Below are positions 21,905 to 31,920 of a DNA stretch of 64,000 bases, one piece after another. A program made the translations under genes and the position numbers. The notes under the pieces were generated by a model. That model saw only the letters and a program-made list of their open reading frames with translations. It was not told the origin of the DNA and did no database searches. Numbering within the stretch: position 1 is the stretch's first letter; each line of letters starts with the position of its first letter. This DNA comes from Blasia pusilla (lineage: Eukaryota; Marchantiophyta; Marchantiopsida; Blasiales), in contig CM114275.1 in NCBI GenBank assembly GCA_050084515.1, positions 21,762,001 to 21,826,000 on the forward strand, given 5' to 3'.

Positions 21905-22640
21905 TGGTTTCTCCTAGTGTTGTGTTGCTAGATAACCCGGGAGAGGTCTTCTAGTTGGTGAGTCTCGGAGGTAGAGCTTTTAGTCCGCAACACGTCTTGT
22001 TGGATTCAAGAGCGCAACTCTTGATGTTGGGAAAAGCGTCATTCAAAGAATTGGGCTTGACAAGAGCTGATGTGGAGCCTTGTTCATTCTGGATATAGAC
22101 ATCCTTGGGTGGAGCGAGTACCATACAGTATATCACCCGACAGGAGGTCATGGTGAGGATTCGTCCAGGACATCCTACAAATGAGTCCGTGGTGCAAGCC
22201 AAGGCGATAGTGACTGATGCAGAGTCCTACAACGTCTTGGTTGGTGGAGTAGTGTTATACTCGATGGGATTTTCCCTGTATTACTGGGAGGAATCAACGT
22301 CCTACAGACCAGGATGGCAGTCAAGTAATGGCCGCCTTAGCTCATTACCCGTTTGATTCACAGGTGCAGTGATCGAGCGACGGCCACGAGAGATGGCGAC
22401 CTTAGCAGCATTTAGCAGTGCCATCACTTGGCCTAGTGATTTGATTAAGGGACATGTCCATGCAGAGGATACTCTCATTCCTGACATTTCTATGCAGAGG
22501 AGTGTCATGGTAGCCGCATCAGTCCGTGGAGGAGAGGTGCCGCTTTGGGGCTCGACTGAAGAGCTTCGACGCTTAGCCATTGAGCATGTGCAAACCGCGT
22601 GGAGCGAGACGTTTGCACTAGACTGTGATCGGTGAGAGGA
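21905..22640 (+). pseudogene. Copy E protease and linker
   Basis: The aspartic protease region starts near 21905. The catalytic motif reads LLDSRAQLLMLGKAS (about 21998-22040), with Arg for Gly as in copy B. The second half is open at 22105-22356 (STIQYITRQEVMVRIRP, ESYNVLVGGVVLY, EESTSYRPGW). The linker follows at 22369-22635 (SSAITWPSDLIKGHVHAEDT, VPLWGSTEELRRLAIEHVQT). It is clearly homologous to the linker in A-D but of unknown function. A frame change separates it from the methyltransferase. Confidence 0.75.
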
Positions 22641-22699
22641 ACCCCAAGTAGGCAAAGTGCTGCTATGACCTCTTTGGACATCATCCTGATTGTGTGGTA

Positions 22700-23660
22700 C
22701 ATCCCAAAGAAGGGTATTTGGGTGTTGGATATCTTTGGAGGGATCAACACTCGGTTAGTTGTTGTTTTGCATGCTGGAATGCGCATGCAGCACTACCTGT
22801 ATGTGGAGATTGATGATGTTGCAAGGCGCGCTTCACTTCACCACGTGGCACTATTACGCCTTCGTTTTCCCGACTTGTTGTCTGCGTTCGCCATTCAGGG
22901 TTACCAGAGTTCCCTACCGAGGGACATTTCATTTTTGGGGGCGCGGGATTTGGAGCGGGTAGGGACCATAAACTTGGTCATTGCTCGTTGGCCGTGTCAG
23001 GGCCAATCGAGTGCGTTGTACGAGGTAGCGGGTCATGATGTGGATCTTGCGATATTTACAGGAGCATCAACATCGTTATCCAATATACATTTTGGAGAAT
23101 GTGCCAATTTTGGGCGATTCGAGGTCCCGCATGGTGAGGAGTGCACATCAAGTGCGCGCATGGACCAGCCCGGAAGTGTTGTTAGATGCGGCGAGTGTAG
23201 ATTCTAGAGCATACCACCCGCGTCTTTGGTGGACCAACTTGGTACCACATGAGGTATTGCGGAGGGCTTATGGGAGAATGGAGCGTCCCTCCGATTTGTT
23301 GGTGGATTCTATATTGGATCCGAGCCGTCGATCACAGGAAGTGAGGTACGATGATCGACCGCCATTGACTGTGGTCAACATGATTGGCATGCCACGAGCC
23401 GCCTTTCCCATATTGGTGAGTTTTCCCGCTTTCTATGCATTCAAGGAGGGCGGACCTGGCTTTTGGGATGACCAAGTATAGAGGTTGGTAGAGCCCAACT
23501 CTGATGAGCGAGAGCAAGCAATGGGATTCCCCAAAAGAGTGATGGCAGTATTGTCACTATTAGAGGCATCACGATGTCATGTCTTGGGTCAAGCGATGGA
23601 CCTGAACTGCTTGACATGGATTTTCAGCTTAGGAGTAGTTGAGCAGCGTCGTTTGAGGAT
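22700..23660 (+). pseudogene. Copy E DNMT3-like C5 methyltransferase (catalytic motifs kept)
   Basis: This would methylate cytosine in DNA, possibly the element's own. Motif I is LDIFGGINT (22725-22751), the AdoMet loop. Motif IV is ARWPCQGQSS with the catalytic Pro-Cys-Gln at 22992-23000. Motif VI is YILENVP with Glu-Asn-Val at 23095-23103. Motif VIII is SRAYHPRLWWTN near 23200-23240. The motif IX-like RRSQEVRYDDRPPLT lies near 23325-23365. DEREQAMGFPKRV precedes motif X (RCHVLGQAMDLNCLTWIFSL, 23570-23635). The compact layout without a large target-recognition domain is of DNMT3 type, though DNMT3 has PCN in motif IV. Two frame changes (about 23030 and 23482) break it. Of the copies here it alone keeps both PCQ and ENV. 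Confidence 0.85.
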
Positions 23661-23937
23661 GCGACAGATCACAACTCTTGCGTTGGTGAGCCCCATGCCT
23701 ACCAAGACAGTTGAGGCAGTGGCTAGGGGCGAGACTCGAAGAGATCGACATACCAGGGGTGATTGAGAGAGACACCCTTGGACTTCTTGGGATGTTTTGC
23801 AAGTACGCCAGGAGATGATAGCCACAACATCGAGCGAGGTTCCAGGTACTTCACATGGAGATGAGAGTTCTATTTTCCAAGACAGGGTTGCACCATAGCA
23901 ACCACCGACATCCGTGCCAAAGAGTCCTATCGTATTC
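23661..23937 (+). pseudogene. Copy E spacer between methyltransferase and RT
   Basis: This in-element coding spacer aligns with C and D: MRQITTLALVSPMPTKTVEA corresponds to the VSSMPSRPRVGPLPIGSVQA of D, and TRRDRHTRGD to its RRDGHPWTSW. It is probably an unstructured connector and is broken by stops. The chromovirus solo LTR is inserted at its downstream end. Confidence 0.6.
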
Positions 23938-23942
23938 ACGAT

Positions 23943-24923
23943 TTTCGCGACCCTCATGACCAAACGAGTGCCAAGCGGAACATCGAAACATTAGCGGGCT
24001 CACGCTAAGATGGTTTGCGCGTTGGAGTAGTCTCGAAGAGGAGACAAGAGACGAGACGCGAGCGAGGCTTCACGTTTCAGATGTTGTGGTCGCGATCGAG
24101 AAACCTGGATCAAACGCGGAATGAGACTTGAAAGAAGTTGAGTCTAGAAAGTGGGTTGCCAAAAGGAAGAATCCGGATTTGGAACGCCACTAGCGTTTTA
24201 GAGTTTCGACTGTATTTATAACCATAACTTTTAGCGCCAAGATGAATTTGGATTAAATAAGGGTGCGTTGGAAGGCTTATGAAAATCCGGTTCAAATGCA
24301 CTGAAGATCTCTGCAAACGCATAAGCAGCCGCTGAGAAACAACCCGGAAACAACTGTAAGTGGAGTCGGGTTAAGGGCCACAATGAAGGGCCCGACCCTC
24401 CTTTTCCAAGGCAGGGGGGGTTATTGGAGAACCCTAGAAGTACTAGTAAGGGGGAAGGTCTCTGAGAGTGCTTGGAACCCGAACACCGCGGCGCGGCTCA
24501 AGGGCATGGAACGGAACGCGAGTTTGGGGGTTGGGTTGGAAAACCTGCACCAAGTCTATTGAGGCGACTTTAGACATCCCTCTTGGATTTCACCTCGCGA
24601 CTCAATTACTTGGGTCTCGGTTTGGAACTCACACGAGGTCCGTTGAACAGTTGGGATCGCTAGGCGCGCAAGTGCCATTTCAGATCCCTGGACTAACCAG
24701 GAAGTCTGTTCCAAGTCTTGAAGGACTTGCTATGTTTTGGAAACTAGGAATTAAGGAAGGTTGAGCTTGATGAGATGCCGAGTTAAGAACTCGGTGGGTT
24801 GGAACGCTGGTTGGCCCGGACCCGACTAACGAGAGTGCGTGTTTGGCGATGAGATCGTGTTCTACTGAACGTACGCTTCTGCAACACTAAAGATTGGCGT
24901 TCAAGGAGAGTAGGGGCGCGACA
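23943..24923 (+). repeat. Solo chromovirus LTR with 5-bp target duplication
   Basis: The 981-bp LTR begins TTTCGCGACCCTCATGACC and ends GTAGGGGCGCGACA. It is homologous along its length to the LTR at 12769-13797 (opposite strand). ACGAT occurs at 23938-23942 and again at 24924-24928, the 5-bp target duplication expected for Ty3 integrases. The first base pair of the expected TGT is changed to TTT. It splits copy E between the methyltransferase spacer and the reverse transcriptase, so it inserted after E. One LTR and the interior were then lost, presumably by LTR-LTR recombination. Confidence 0.9.
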
Positions 24924-24929
24924 ACGATG

Positions 24930-26002
24930 GAAACTTGGGAGCCAAATATGGGCCTTAAGTTGACAAGAGGAGAGCGGCGTCGGATACACCAGTTCCTTAG
25001 GAGTTATAGGAGTTATTTTGCATTAAGCATGCATGATTTGGGTACGCTAAAGGGTCTAGGGATCCGCATTGAGTTGTCGAGTGAGACGACGATCTTCCGA
25101 CGACCCTACAAGTATAGTGACATGGAGAGGGCTCTGATTCAGAGTAGGAGTGAGAACTTGGTTGGAGCAAGACTAGTGGAGATGTTGCATGGAGAATATA
25201 CATCTGCCACTGTCATGCCCGCCAAGAAGGATATGCATGGCAACTAGACGGATAGGCGAATGTGTGGAGATTACCGACTTATCAATTGGCAAAAAAAGTC
25301 TGATAAGTATGCCATGCCCACCCCTGAGGAGATCTTTGATACGATTGGGCATGCAAAGGTCTTCAGTTCACTAGATTTGCGAGCCGGATACCATCAGGTG
25401 CCTATCATATTGGAGGACAGGCAAAAGACAATATTTGGGGCATCAATCCTCACGGGAAGGATTGTTTGTACGAGTGGCGGTTCTTACCATTCAGGTTAAA
25501 GAACGCCCCGTCTAAGTTTCACAAGGTCATGGATAGGATCTTGGTAAGTGTGGATTTTGCTAGGTGTTATATTGATGACATCGTAGTCTTTAGCGCCACG
25601 GTTGAGGAGCATGAGCGACATCTAGAGGAGATGTTTCGATGATTGCAATTACATGGGCTAAAGCTACATCCAGACAAGTGCAAGTTCTTCTACGACCAGA
25701 TTGAGTACTTGAATCATACGATATAACCTGAGGGCCTTGGTGTGCAACACACGAAGATAGAGGCTATTTCACGCATTCCGCGCCCTACAGATGTGAGTCG
25801 AGTTTGTGCATTCATGGGATTGGCAAACTTCTATCAACGGTACGTCAAGGGTTTCAGTTTGATTGTGAAGCCGCTAACCTTGATGACCAAGGTGGATCAA
25901 GAGTGGCACTGGGGGGATGAGCAAGAGAGAGCATTTCAGATGCTCAAGGACAAATTGACGTTTGCGCCCATATTGAGGAGACCGATAAGGGGGCGTTCTT
26001 TC
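24930..26002 (+). pseudogene. Copy E reverse transcriptase
   Basis: Ty3-type reverse transcriptase makes DNA from element RNA. The N-terminal part METWEPNMGLKLTRGERRR starts at 24927, spanning the LTR junction's duplicated target. DRRMCGDYRLINWQKKSDKY and FSSLDLRAGYHQVPI are palm motifs. A frameshift near 25495 is followed by KNAPSKFHKVMDRIL. The catalytic YIDD is at 25568-25579. Further on come HGLKLHPDKCKFF and FMGLANFYQRYVKGFS. Stops at 25244 (TGG in D) and 25640 (CGA in the sisters) and one near 25725 disable it. The connection domain ends at the TAG at 26003 (CAG in D). Confidence 0.88.
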
Positions 26003-26460
26003 TAGCTACATACCGATTGGAGCATGTTGGGACTTGAAGCCGTGCTCACCCAGCATGACGATGATGGTAGAGAGTTTGTGGTGGCTTATGCTAGTCGTTC
26101 AAACAACGTTGCAGAGGCAAAGTATAGCTTGTATGAGGGTGAGTGCTTGGCTGCAGTGTGGGCTGTTGCACATTTTAGATGTTATCTATTCAGAAATCCC
26201 TTTACCATCATTATTGATCATCAGCCACTTAAGTGGTTGATGGAGTCCGACAAGCTTACAAGGAAGCTTGCAAGGTGGGCTCTTTTGTTGCAGGAGTATG
26301 TCTTCCAGGTGGTGCATAGACCTGGGATGCTCAACCAAGATGCAGACGGTTTGAGTTGTAACCCATGCCCGAGTCAGCGAGATGCAACTGGAGCTCGTTG
26401 GCATGGTGAGAGTGATGAGGAGTTGGTGCCAAGATGGCATGCGTCAGCCTATTGAGGCTT
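26003..26460 (+). pseudogene. Copy E RNase H and connector
   Basis: RNase H degrades the RNA strand after reverse transcription. Catalytic residues appear in order: Asp in LHTDWSMLGLEAVL, Glu in YEGECLAAVWAVAH, Asp in IIDHQPLKWLM, and Asp in NQDADGLSCNP. The frame is open from 26006 to 26455 after a TAG at 26003. The downstream connector (26400-26740, SQRDATGARWHGESDEELVP) is conserved with C and D and carries several stops. Confidence 0.85.
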
Positions 26461-26739
26461 GTTGGCTATGGAGAGCCAAATTGCTGAGACTTCGATGGCG
26501 AGGTCTGATGGAGAGTCCTTGGATCCAGAGGCCGGTGAGGAGACGACAGGTGGTCGAGACATTCACGACGATGTAGTGGTCTTGGAGTAGCTACGTACGA
26601 GCAGCATCGCAAACACAATGAATGCTAGAGAGCGGGATCGGATCCTATAGCAAGCTAGACGGTTCCCGTGGGAGGGCACACATGTGTTACGAGTGTGGGA
26701 GCATGCTAGAGCGCGTGTAGTGCCTCATCCTTCCCAGAG

Positions 26740-27423
26740 AGCACGTTTGGTGCGTCATGCCCATGAGGAGTTGGATAATTTTGGAGTGAAGCGGATGTAC
26801 AACTTGCTCCACATTCAGTATTGATGGCGAGGCATGCAGACTGACGTTCAGCCGTTTGTTGCCAGATACAGGGTGTGTGATCGAGTCCGAGCATCGTTCA
26901 ATACTCCAACTCCACAGTTGCATCCACTTCCGATCATGGGTTTAGGTTATAGATGGAGTTTGGATTTTGCAGGACCTTTGTCGTTGACGGAGCGCCATAG
27001 TCGTTATGTGTTGGTGATGGTCGAGCACTTCTCAAAGTGGATAGAGTTGGTTGCATTTCCTGACAAAGCGAGTGAGGGAGTAGCGTATGCCTTCCTAGAT
27101 CGAGTGTTGAGTAATTACGGTGCACCAGCTAAGGTGTTGAAAGACTAGGGTACAGAGTTCCGCAGGGAGTTTCAGGCCTTGTGTGATCAGACACTGATCG
27201 ACCACCGCACTACTTTGCGAGATCATCCTGAAGCGGATGGACTAGCAGAGCGGATTGTGCAGACAGTGAAGAGAGGACTACGCAAGTATGGCTTGCAGAG
27301 AGACCACCTAGGAGATTGGGACCTTCAGTTGCCGTGGTTGGTGATGGGATACAGATCCAACAGACAGACATCCTTAGCGTCTTTCTCACCGTACTTGTTG
27401 CTTTATGGCTGAGAGCCAGATTT
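26740..27423 (+). pseudogene. Copy E DDE integrase core
   Basis: Integrase joins element DNA to the genome. The zinc-binding HHCC part is visible as VRHAHEELDNFGVKRMYNLL (26750-26810), with the second pair altered (ARYRVCDR where D has ARCMVCDR). The core has the first Asp in SLDFAGPLSL, the second Asp near KVLKD before the stop at 27146 (TAG for CAG in D), and Glu in HPEADGLAERIVQTVKRGL. The order and spacing fit the DDE integrase fold. There is no tyrosine recombinase, which matters for interpreting the split repeats. Confidence 0.87.
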
Positions 27424-28000
27424 ACATGCGGCCATTCGTCGAGATGTTGGTGAGGTGTTGAACCTTGATGACCTTGATGTATGGATGCGAACATGTTCTT
27501 AGAGGACTGAGTTGTTTTGGAGAGTGATGCCCATGGCGTTTGAGAACTTGGCGATTGCGCAACATCCGGATACGTTGAGGTATGCGACTATTCGGGGAGG
27601 TGGTTATCGATCTACTATCCAGAGGTTTCATTATGGAGACTATGTCTACTTGCAGCAGACGGCACCCACGACGTTGGATGTGACTATAGGGCGCACCATC
27701 TTGAGAGTGCGTGAGGTTTAGCCATCCGATGTTCTCTTATTGGAGGGATGCGATGGTATGGTTTGGAAGGACCATGTGCATAACTCTACGCCATGTCATC
27801 TTCCGAACATTGATGGTACAGTTGATCCGAGCTTACCAATAGTTTCTGCAGGTTTGCGGTGTATGTTGTGTGGTTCCGCCCATGATGCAGCCACTATGCT
27901 AGTTTGTGATGGTTGTTCGAGAGGATGGAATATGGTATGTTTGAGGCCACCTCCCACTAGGGTTCCTCAGGGACGATGGATGTGTCCCAAATGTACATAG
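27424..28000 (+). pseudogene. Copy E integrase C-terminus with PHD finger
   Basis: The segment covers the post-core helix (CS-stop-RTELFWRVMPMAFENLAIAQ; TAG at 27500 for CAG in D), an SH3-like barrel (RFHYGDYVYLQQTAPTTLDV, ILRVREV-stop) and the PHD finger. The stop at 27719 is TAG where fragment E' has TTG. The PHD finger (about 27860-27997) shows CMLC, CDGC, GWNMVC and WMCPKC, then a stop. As in E', the zinc-ligand His is Asn. The PHD finger occupies the position where chromoviruses carry a chromodomain, so it plausibly guided target choice. Confidence 0.83.
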
Positions 28001-28181
28001 AGTAGGTAGTTCTACATTCTGACTTATGTCTGTGACATGGATGACAAGAAGGCGACTAAAAATGGGGCCATATGAGCACCCGACCTTCTTGCTCTTAGCG
28101 TCCGAGAGATGTATGTCATGGTAGGTAGGGATAGATGGCTATCTGGAGTTAGAGGGACCTAACCACTAGATAAGGGGGCGA

Positions 28182-28308
28182 TTGGAGATAGTTTGGTACT
28201 TCTTGTCTCGTTGTTTGGATGCCATGAGTTAGCATGGGATCGTGCGTGTTTTTGTGTGTGTTTGGTGACAACGATGTATATTGTGTGGCGATGTGTATGC
28301 GCACGATA
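28182..28308 (+). repeat. Copy E block B1
   Basis: This is the internal copy of block B (127 bp), starting TTGGAGATAGTTTGG after the tract ATAAGGGGGCGA. It ends GCGCACGAT, then AAC, then block A2. It differs from the terminal copy B2 at several positions. Confidence 0.82.
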
Positions 28309-28310
28309 AC

Positions 28311-28956
28311 TGTCACGTCTTTTAGGATAGATCGGTGAGATCTAGTAGAGCGCCTTCGTGAGTAGTGGAGGACATGCTCAGTAGGTTGAGGATGACCTAC
28401 TGAGGCCCGGGAAACTTGTGAGAGCAGGTTTCCCCTTCATTTTGGCTCATTTGGAGCCATATTGAGGAACTTACTAGTTTAGGTAAGTAACATTTTGAGT
28501 ATATGATTGCCTTTTTATTTTTGGTAAGTGGCCCTTGACCTCCTACATCATGTGAAGAGCCAAGGAGGTGACTTGGGAGCATAGGTTACTATGGAGAGAG
28601 CTTGGGAGAGGGGAAGGGTATACCTCAAGGAGAGAGAGAGCTTGAGAGCTCATCCTCTCTTTGTTGAACTTCTTGGCATGAGACGGCGGAGCTATGGTCC
28701 TACTTGCTTTGTGTGTGTAACCCAAGCCTCTCATTACCAGAGTGGGGTTGGTTTGACATTGAGAGAGACATGTGAGAATGCACACATATGAGAACTATGG
28801 TGTTGTGAGAAAGATTGGATCTTATTTTGTTGGAGATATTTTGGTACTTCTTGTCTCGTTGTTTGGATGCCATGAGTTAGCATGGGATCGTGCGTGTTTG
28901 TGTGTGTGTTCGGTGACAACGATATATGTTGTGTAGCGTTGTGTATGCACACGACA
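28311..28956 (+). repeat. Copy E right repeat (blocks A2 + B2)
   Basis: A2 (28311-28829) matches A1 at 17723-18239. B2 (28830-28956) matches B1. The joint is CTTATTTTG|TTGGAGATATT. The outer end ...GCACACGACA is followed by ATTCTAACTAG, which is not element sequence. The same outer terminus occurs at 38394 and 57948 with other flanks, so it is the true right end of the family. Confidence 0.85.
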
Positions 28957-31920
28957 ATTCTAACTAGTAGTTTATAAGGAATTGAAAATGATATTGGAGA
29001 GTAGATTTTCCTTCCCCTTTCTCCCCTCCACCCTACCTTAAATCATACTCGTCATTTCAGAGACCACTTAATTGGCAAAGTATATTTTTTTCTAAAACTA
29101 AATCTATCTCCCTCAATGAAAGAGTAAGCCAATAATTTTGCCCAATCATATCTCTATTATTCTTTCCTAGTGCTCTTTAGATTTTCAAACGTCTCTCTTA
29201 TTGACATATGATATTTTTAACCAATCACACTTTGATAGACATCCTTGATGACTTAGAGTCGATTATTAGATCAATAAAGTTACTGGCCAATTAATACACA
29301 AGGTAGATTTGGGTTGAATTAGAGATTAGTCAAAGGTTGATAGGTAATCCCAATTACCCATCACTAATAATAGTAGATACGTTTGCAAGGTACTAGTATG
29401 ATATTAAGGGAAACCTTCTTCATTTGTGCATGGCACCATCCATATGAGTAGTAAGAAAATAAGAAATTTTGCAACATGAGCAATAAAATCTTCTTAAAAT
29501 TTTTTCCCCCACTACGAAATCATGAGTATACCTATAAACTTTGAGCATAACACGCTAGTAAGGAAGTTACGTCGCCACCTTTGCAATACTTCCATCATGA
29601 GAATCGTATTCCATGCAATTCTACTTTTGCACACCCTGTCAGGTCGATAGAAACTTTTGAGTCCGTGGTTGTAGGAGAGGACTTTTACAAAATTTGCGTT
29701 AGGAGCACCAAAGCACGAATCCTCACCTTAGAAATCTCACCAAGGCGTTGATCTCCTCTTGAATTGCACGTGGTCCCAATTCGTAGGTTACCACATGCGC
29801 TAGATTACAAAAAGGCATGTGTAAGTCATGCATCTTCAATCCCTCTTCATTACTGCACACATCAGCGCGTTTAAAAAAATCTAATCTCACCAATCGGCCC
29901 TTTCAATCCGCATCTCATAAGGTTTTTCCCGACGAGGATGCAGTAACTCACTCGACAAAAACTTCATCTTGCAGTGATGACGTTGAATGCACGCGCTTCT
30001 TTCAATCCACTTTGATGAGGTTTTCCCGCATCGAAGATGTAGTTATTTACTCAACCATGACGACTGAACCATGACGACTGAGAGTCGAAAGGGACCGGGA
30101 ATAAGGGAATGGGCCAGTGAAATAGAAAGTTTCAAAGCTGCAAAGACGAGCATGACCCAAGCCCCCTCAAATCCACCTGTGCGGGCGTGTACACAGTCCT
30201 GCTCAGTAGGGAGAGATGGGAAGGGAAGTAACCCGTCAAGTACAAGTTCCCAAGAACATGGACATTGACGTAGTCTTAAAAGAAGTACGTGGCATTTTGC
30301 GGGTAACACGGGTGACAGGAGGAAGGCATGAGAGCAGTAATCTGGCGAGATACCGTAACATCTGGAAAGTCACTGGAGAAGGGGAAGACACCCCCTTTCC
30401 AGGGAAACACAGTCGGACATCCCTGCAAATATCGAATCCTGTTCGTGTAGGGACCGTGGAGTTCATAAGAAATTATCTAGGAGTTCCCGCCCACATTGCT
30501 ACTGGTGGATTCTTTGAAGTAAGCTCGCGTAAGTTCCCGCCCTAACCACAGATGATGAGTCAGTCTCGGCGACAGTTTTCCATGTGGATTTGTATTTGCC
30601 GTTGATCGCGTCTCAGAAAAGCCTAATCCGCTTCGCGACAGAATAGAGATGGCTGCAACGAAGGCCTAGCTGGCAGCCTTGACAACCGATGAAACTCCCA
30701 CCAGCGAAAGAGGAAAGTGGAAACGATGTGGACGCCGGAAGATTCTGCAAATCTAGATTGAAGAGTTCTCGAGAGCTTCGCTTCCTGTTCGTAGCCGACT
30801 ATTCTTAATGACCACCGTGTAAAATGTCAAAGCCTTCTTAAAGATGCAGCCTCGTGGAACACTTGTCATCGCTTCGGGGCCGGTCCTTTCTCATCCTGGC
30901 CCCGGTCTTGAACGAGCGGCACTGCGCCACAGTTGACCAAGCGCCGCACATTAACACCTCCCCCCTTCCTTCCTCCCTCCGTCTAATTGGCTCTCCATGC
31001 CGCCACCCGAACAGTGATTTAGGCAACAAGCGCATTAGCTGTTGGCACGAGAAGTGGACATGGCTCGTAATTCTCGACAATTCTGAAGATTTTGATTCGA
31101 TTCCGTGGAGCAAGACTCGTACGTTCGAGGATCGTGTTTCGATTCCATGGCCCTGGCTACTTGTTTTCGCTATTGAAAAATGGTCCCACCGCACACCCCC
31201 TGTGTAAGCCGAGCGAAAGAGTAATAAATAAAATAAAATAAAATAAGACCCGTGCCCCAACGGTGCGTCTTTGCAGCTAAACGCCGCACGGCGGCGATGC
31301 ATGACGCGTGGGTTCTAGAGGCGACGCCCGCTAGGCGGGCCTAAAGAGGAGCGTGCCTGCGTGGCGTGGTTGGAGATGTAAGTGGGGCCGCTGGAGCGGG
31401 GCTCGGGGGTCAGGTAACTCTGTCGCAGGTATGAGGCGGCAGCTGACCATGTCATGAATTCACTGCCATGGGCTCACCTCCCTCCTTCGTCCGCCGTGGT
31501 GGACTGCGACTCGTTCTCGCGGTCATCCGAGAACTTAGGTGCGGGCGCGAGGAGTTCCGGCTATAGCGTCCGAGCAAGATATAATCTCGGAGAGTTGTTT
31601 GGAGATCGAACAGTCAATCAACCACAGTACGAGCAGCGCGCTTTTGGATATCATCGGATTTTCACGTGCGGGCGCGAGGGCCTGAGGCAGTGAAGTAGAA
31701 GTAGGGTGTCCAGATTTCCATTCTTCGAGTGTAGTGAACATCGCAGAGACTCTGACATCAATCCCCGTAGAGAATTCTTTCGAAATTTAGGTCGTAGGGG
31801 GTAGCGCTGAAGTGCAAATTTCACCTGAAACAATTGTACAGATCTTCATTTCATAGGGTCCAGGGTTCTCTCATCGTCAGTGACTGCGGATCGCGCCATC
31901 TTGTTTGGTTGCAATAGGCG
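28957..31920. other. Host intergenic region and PUB promoter
   Basis: This region lies between the right end of copy E and the PUB start codon. It is AT-rich to about 30000, then nearer 50% GC. I see a 14-bp direct duplication (CCATGACGACTGAA, 30056-30083), an (AATAA)n run near 31217-31243 and two copies of GTGCGGGCGCGAG (about 31539 and 31668) upstream of the gene. Open frames of 109-154 codons on opposite strands (30216-30545, 30838-31302) have no recognisable motif. I do not claim a TATA box or transcription start. Confidence 0.5.

Larger units (their letters stand above)
17723..28956 (+). mobile_element. Copy E: near full-length MTase/PHD Ty3-like element
   Basis: Order: A1, leader, Gag, protease, linker, methyltransferase, [solo chromovirus LTR insertion], reverse transcriptase, RNase H, integrase, PHD, B1, A2, B2. 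Without the insertion it is about 10.2 kb. It belongs to a subfamily diverged from C and D: block B sequences hardly align, and Gag is only moderately similar. All domains carry stops or frameshifts, so it is not autonomous now. It keeps the methyltransferase PCQ and ENV motifs. The right end at 28956 (...GCACACGACA) borders non-element sequence. Confidence 0.88.

Noticed and set aside
17723-28956. Tyrosine recombinase to explain the split repeats
   Set aside because: No R-H-R-Y type frame exists in any copy; the integrase carries D, D and E in Ty3 order, so the element is not simply a DIRS/Ngaro member.
30216-30545. 109-codon frame upstream of PUB
   Set aside because: No motif, no homologue I recognise, and an overlapping antisense frame of similar length.
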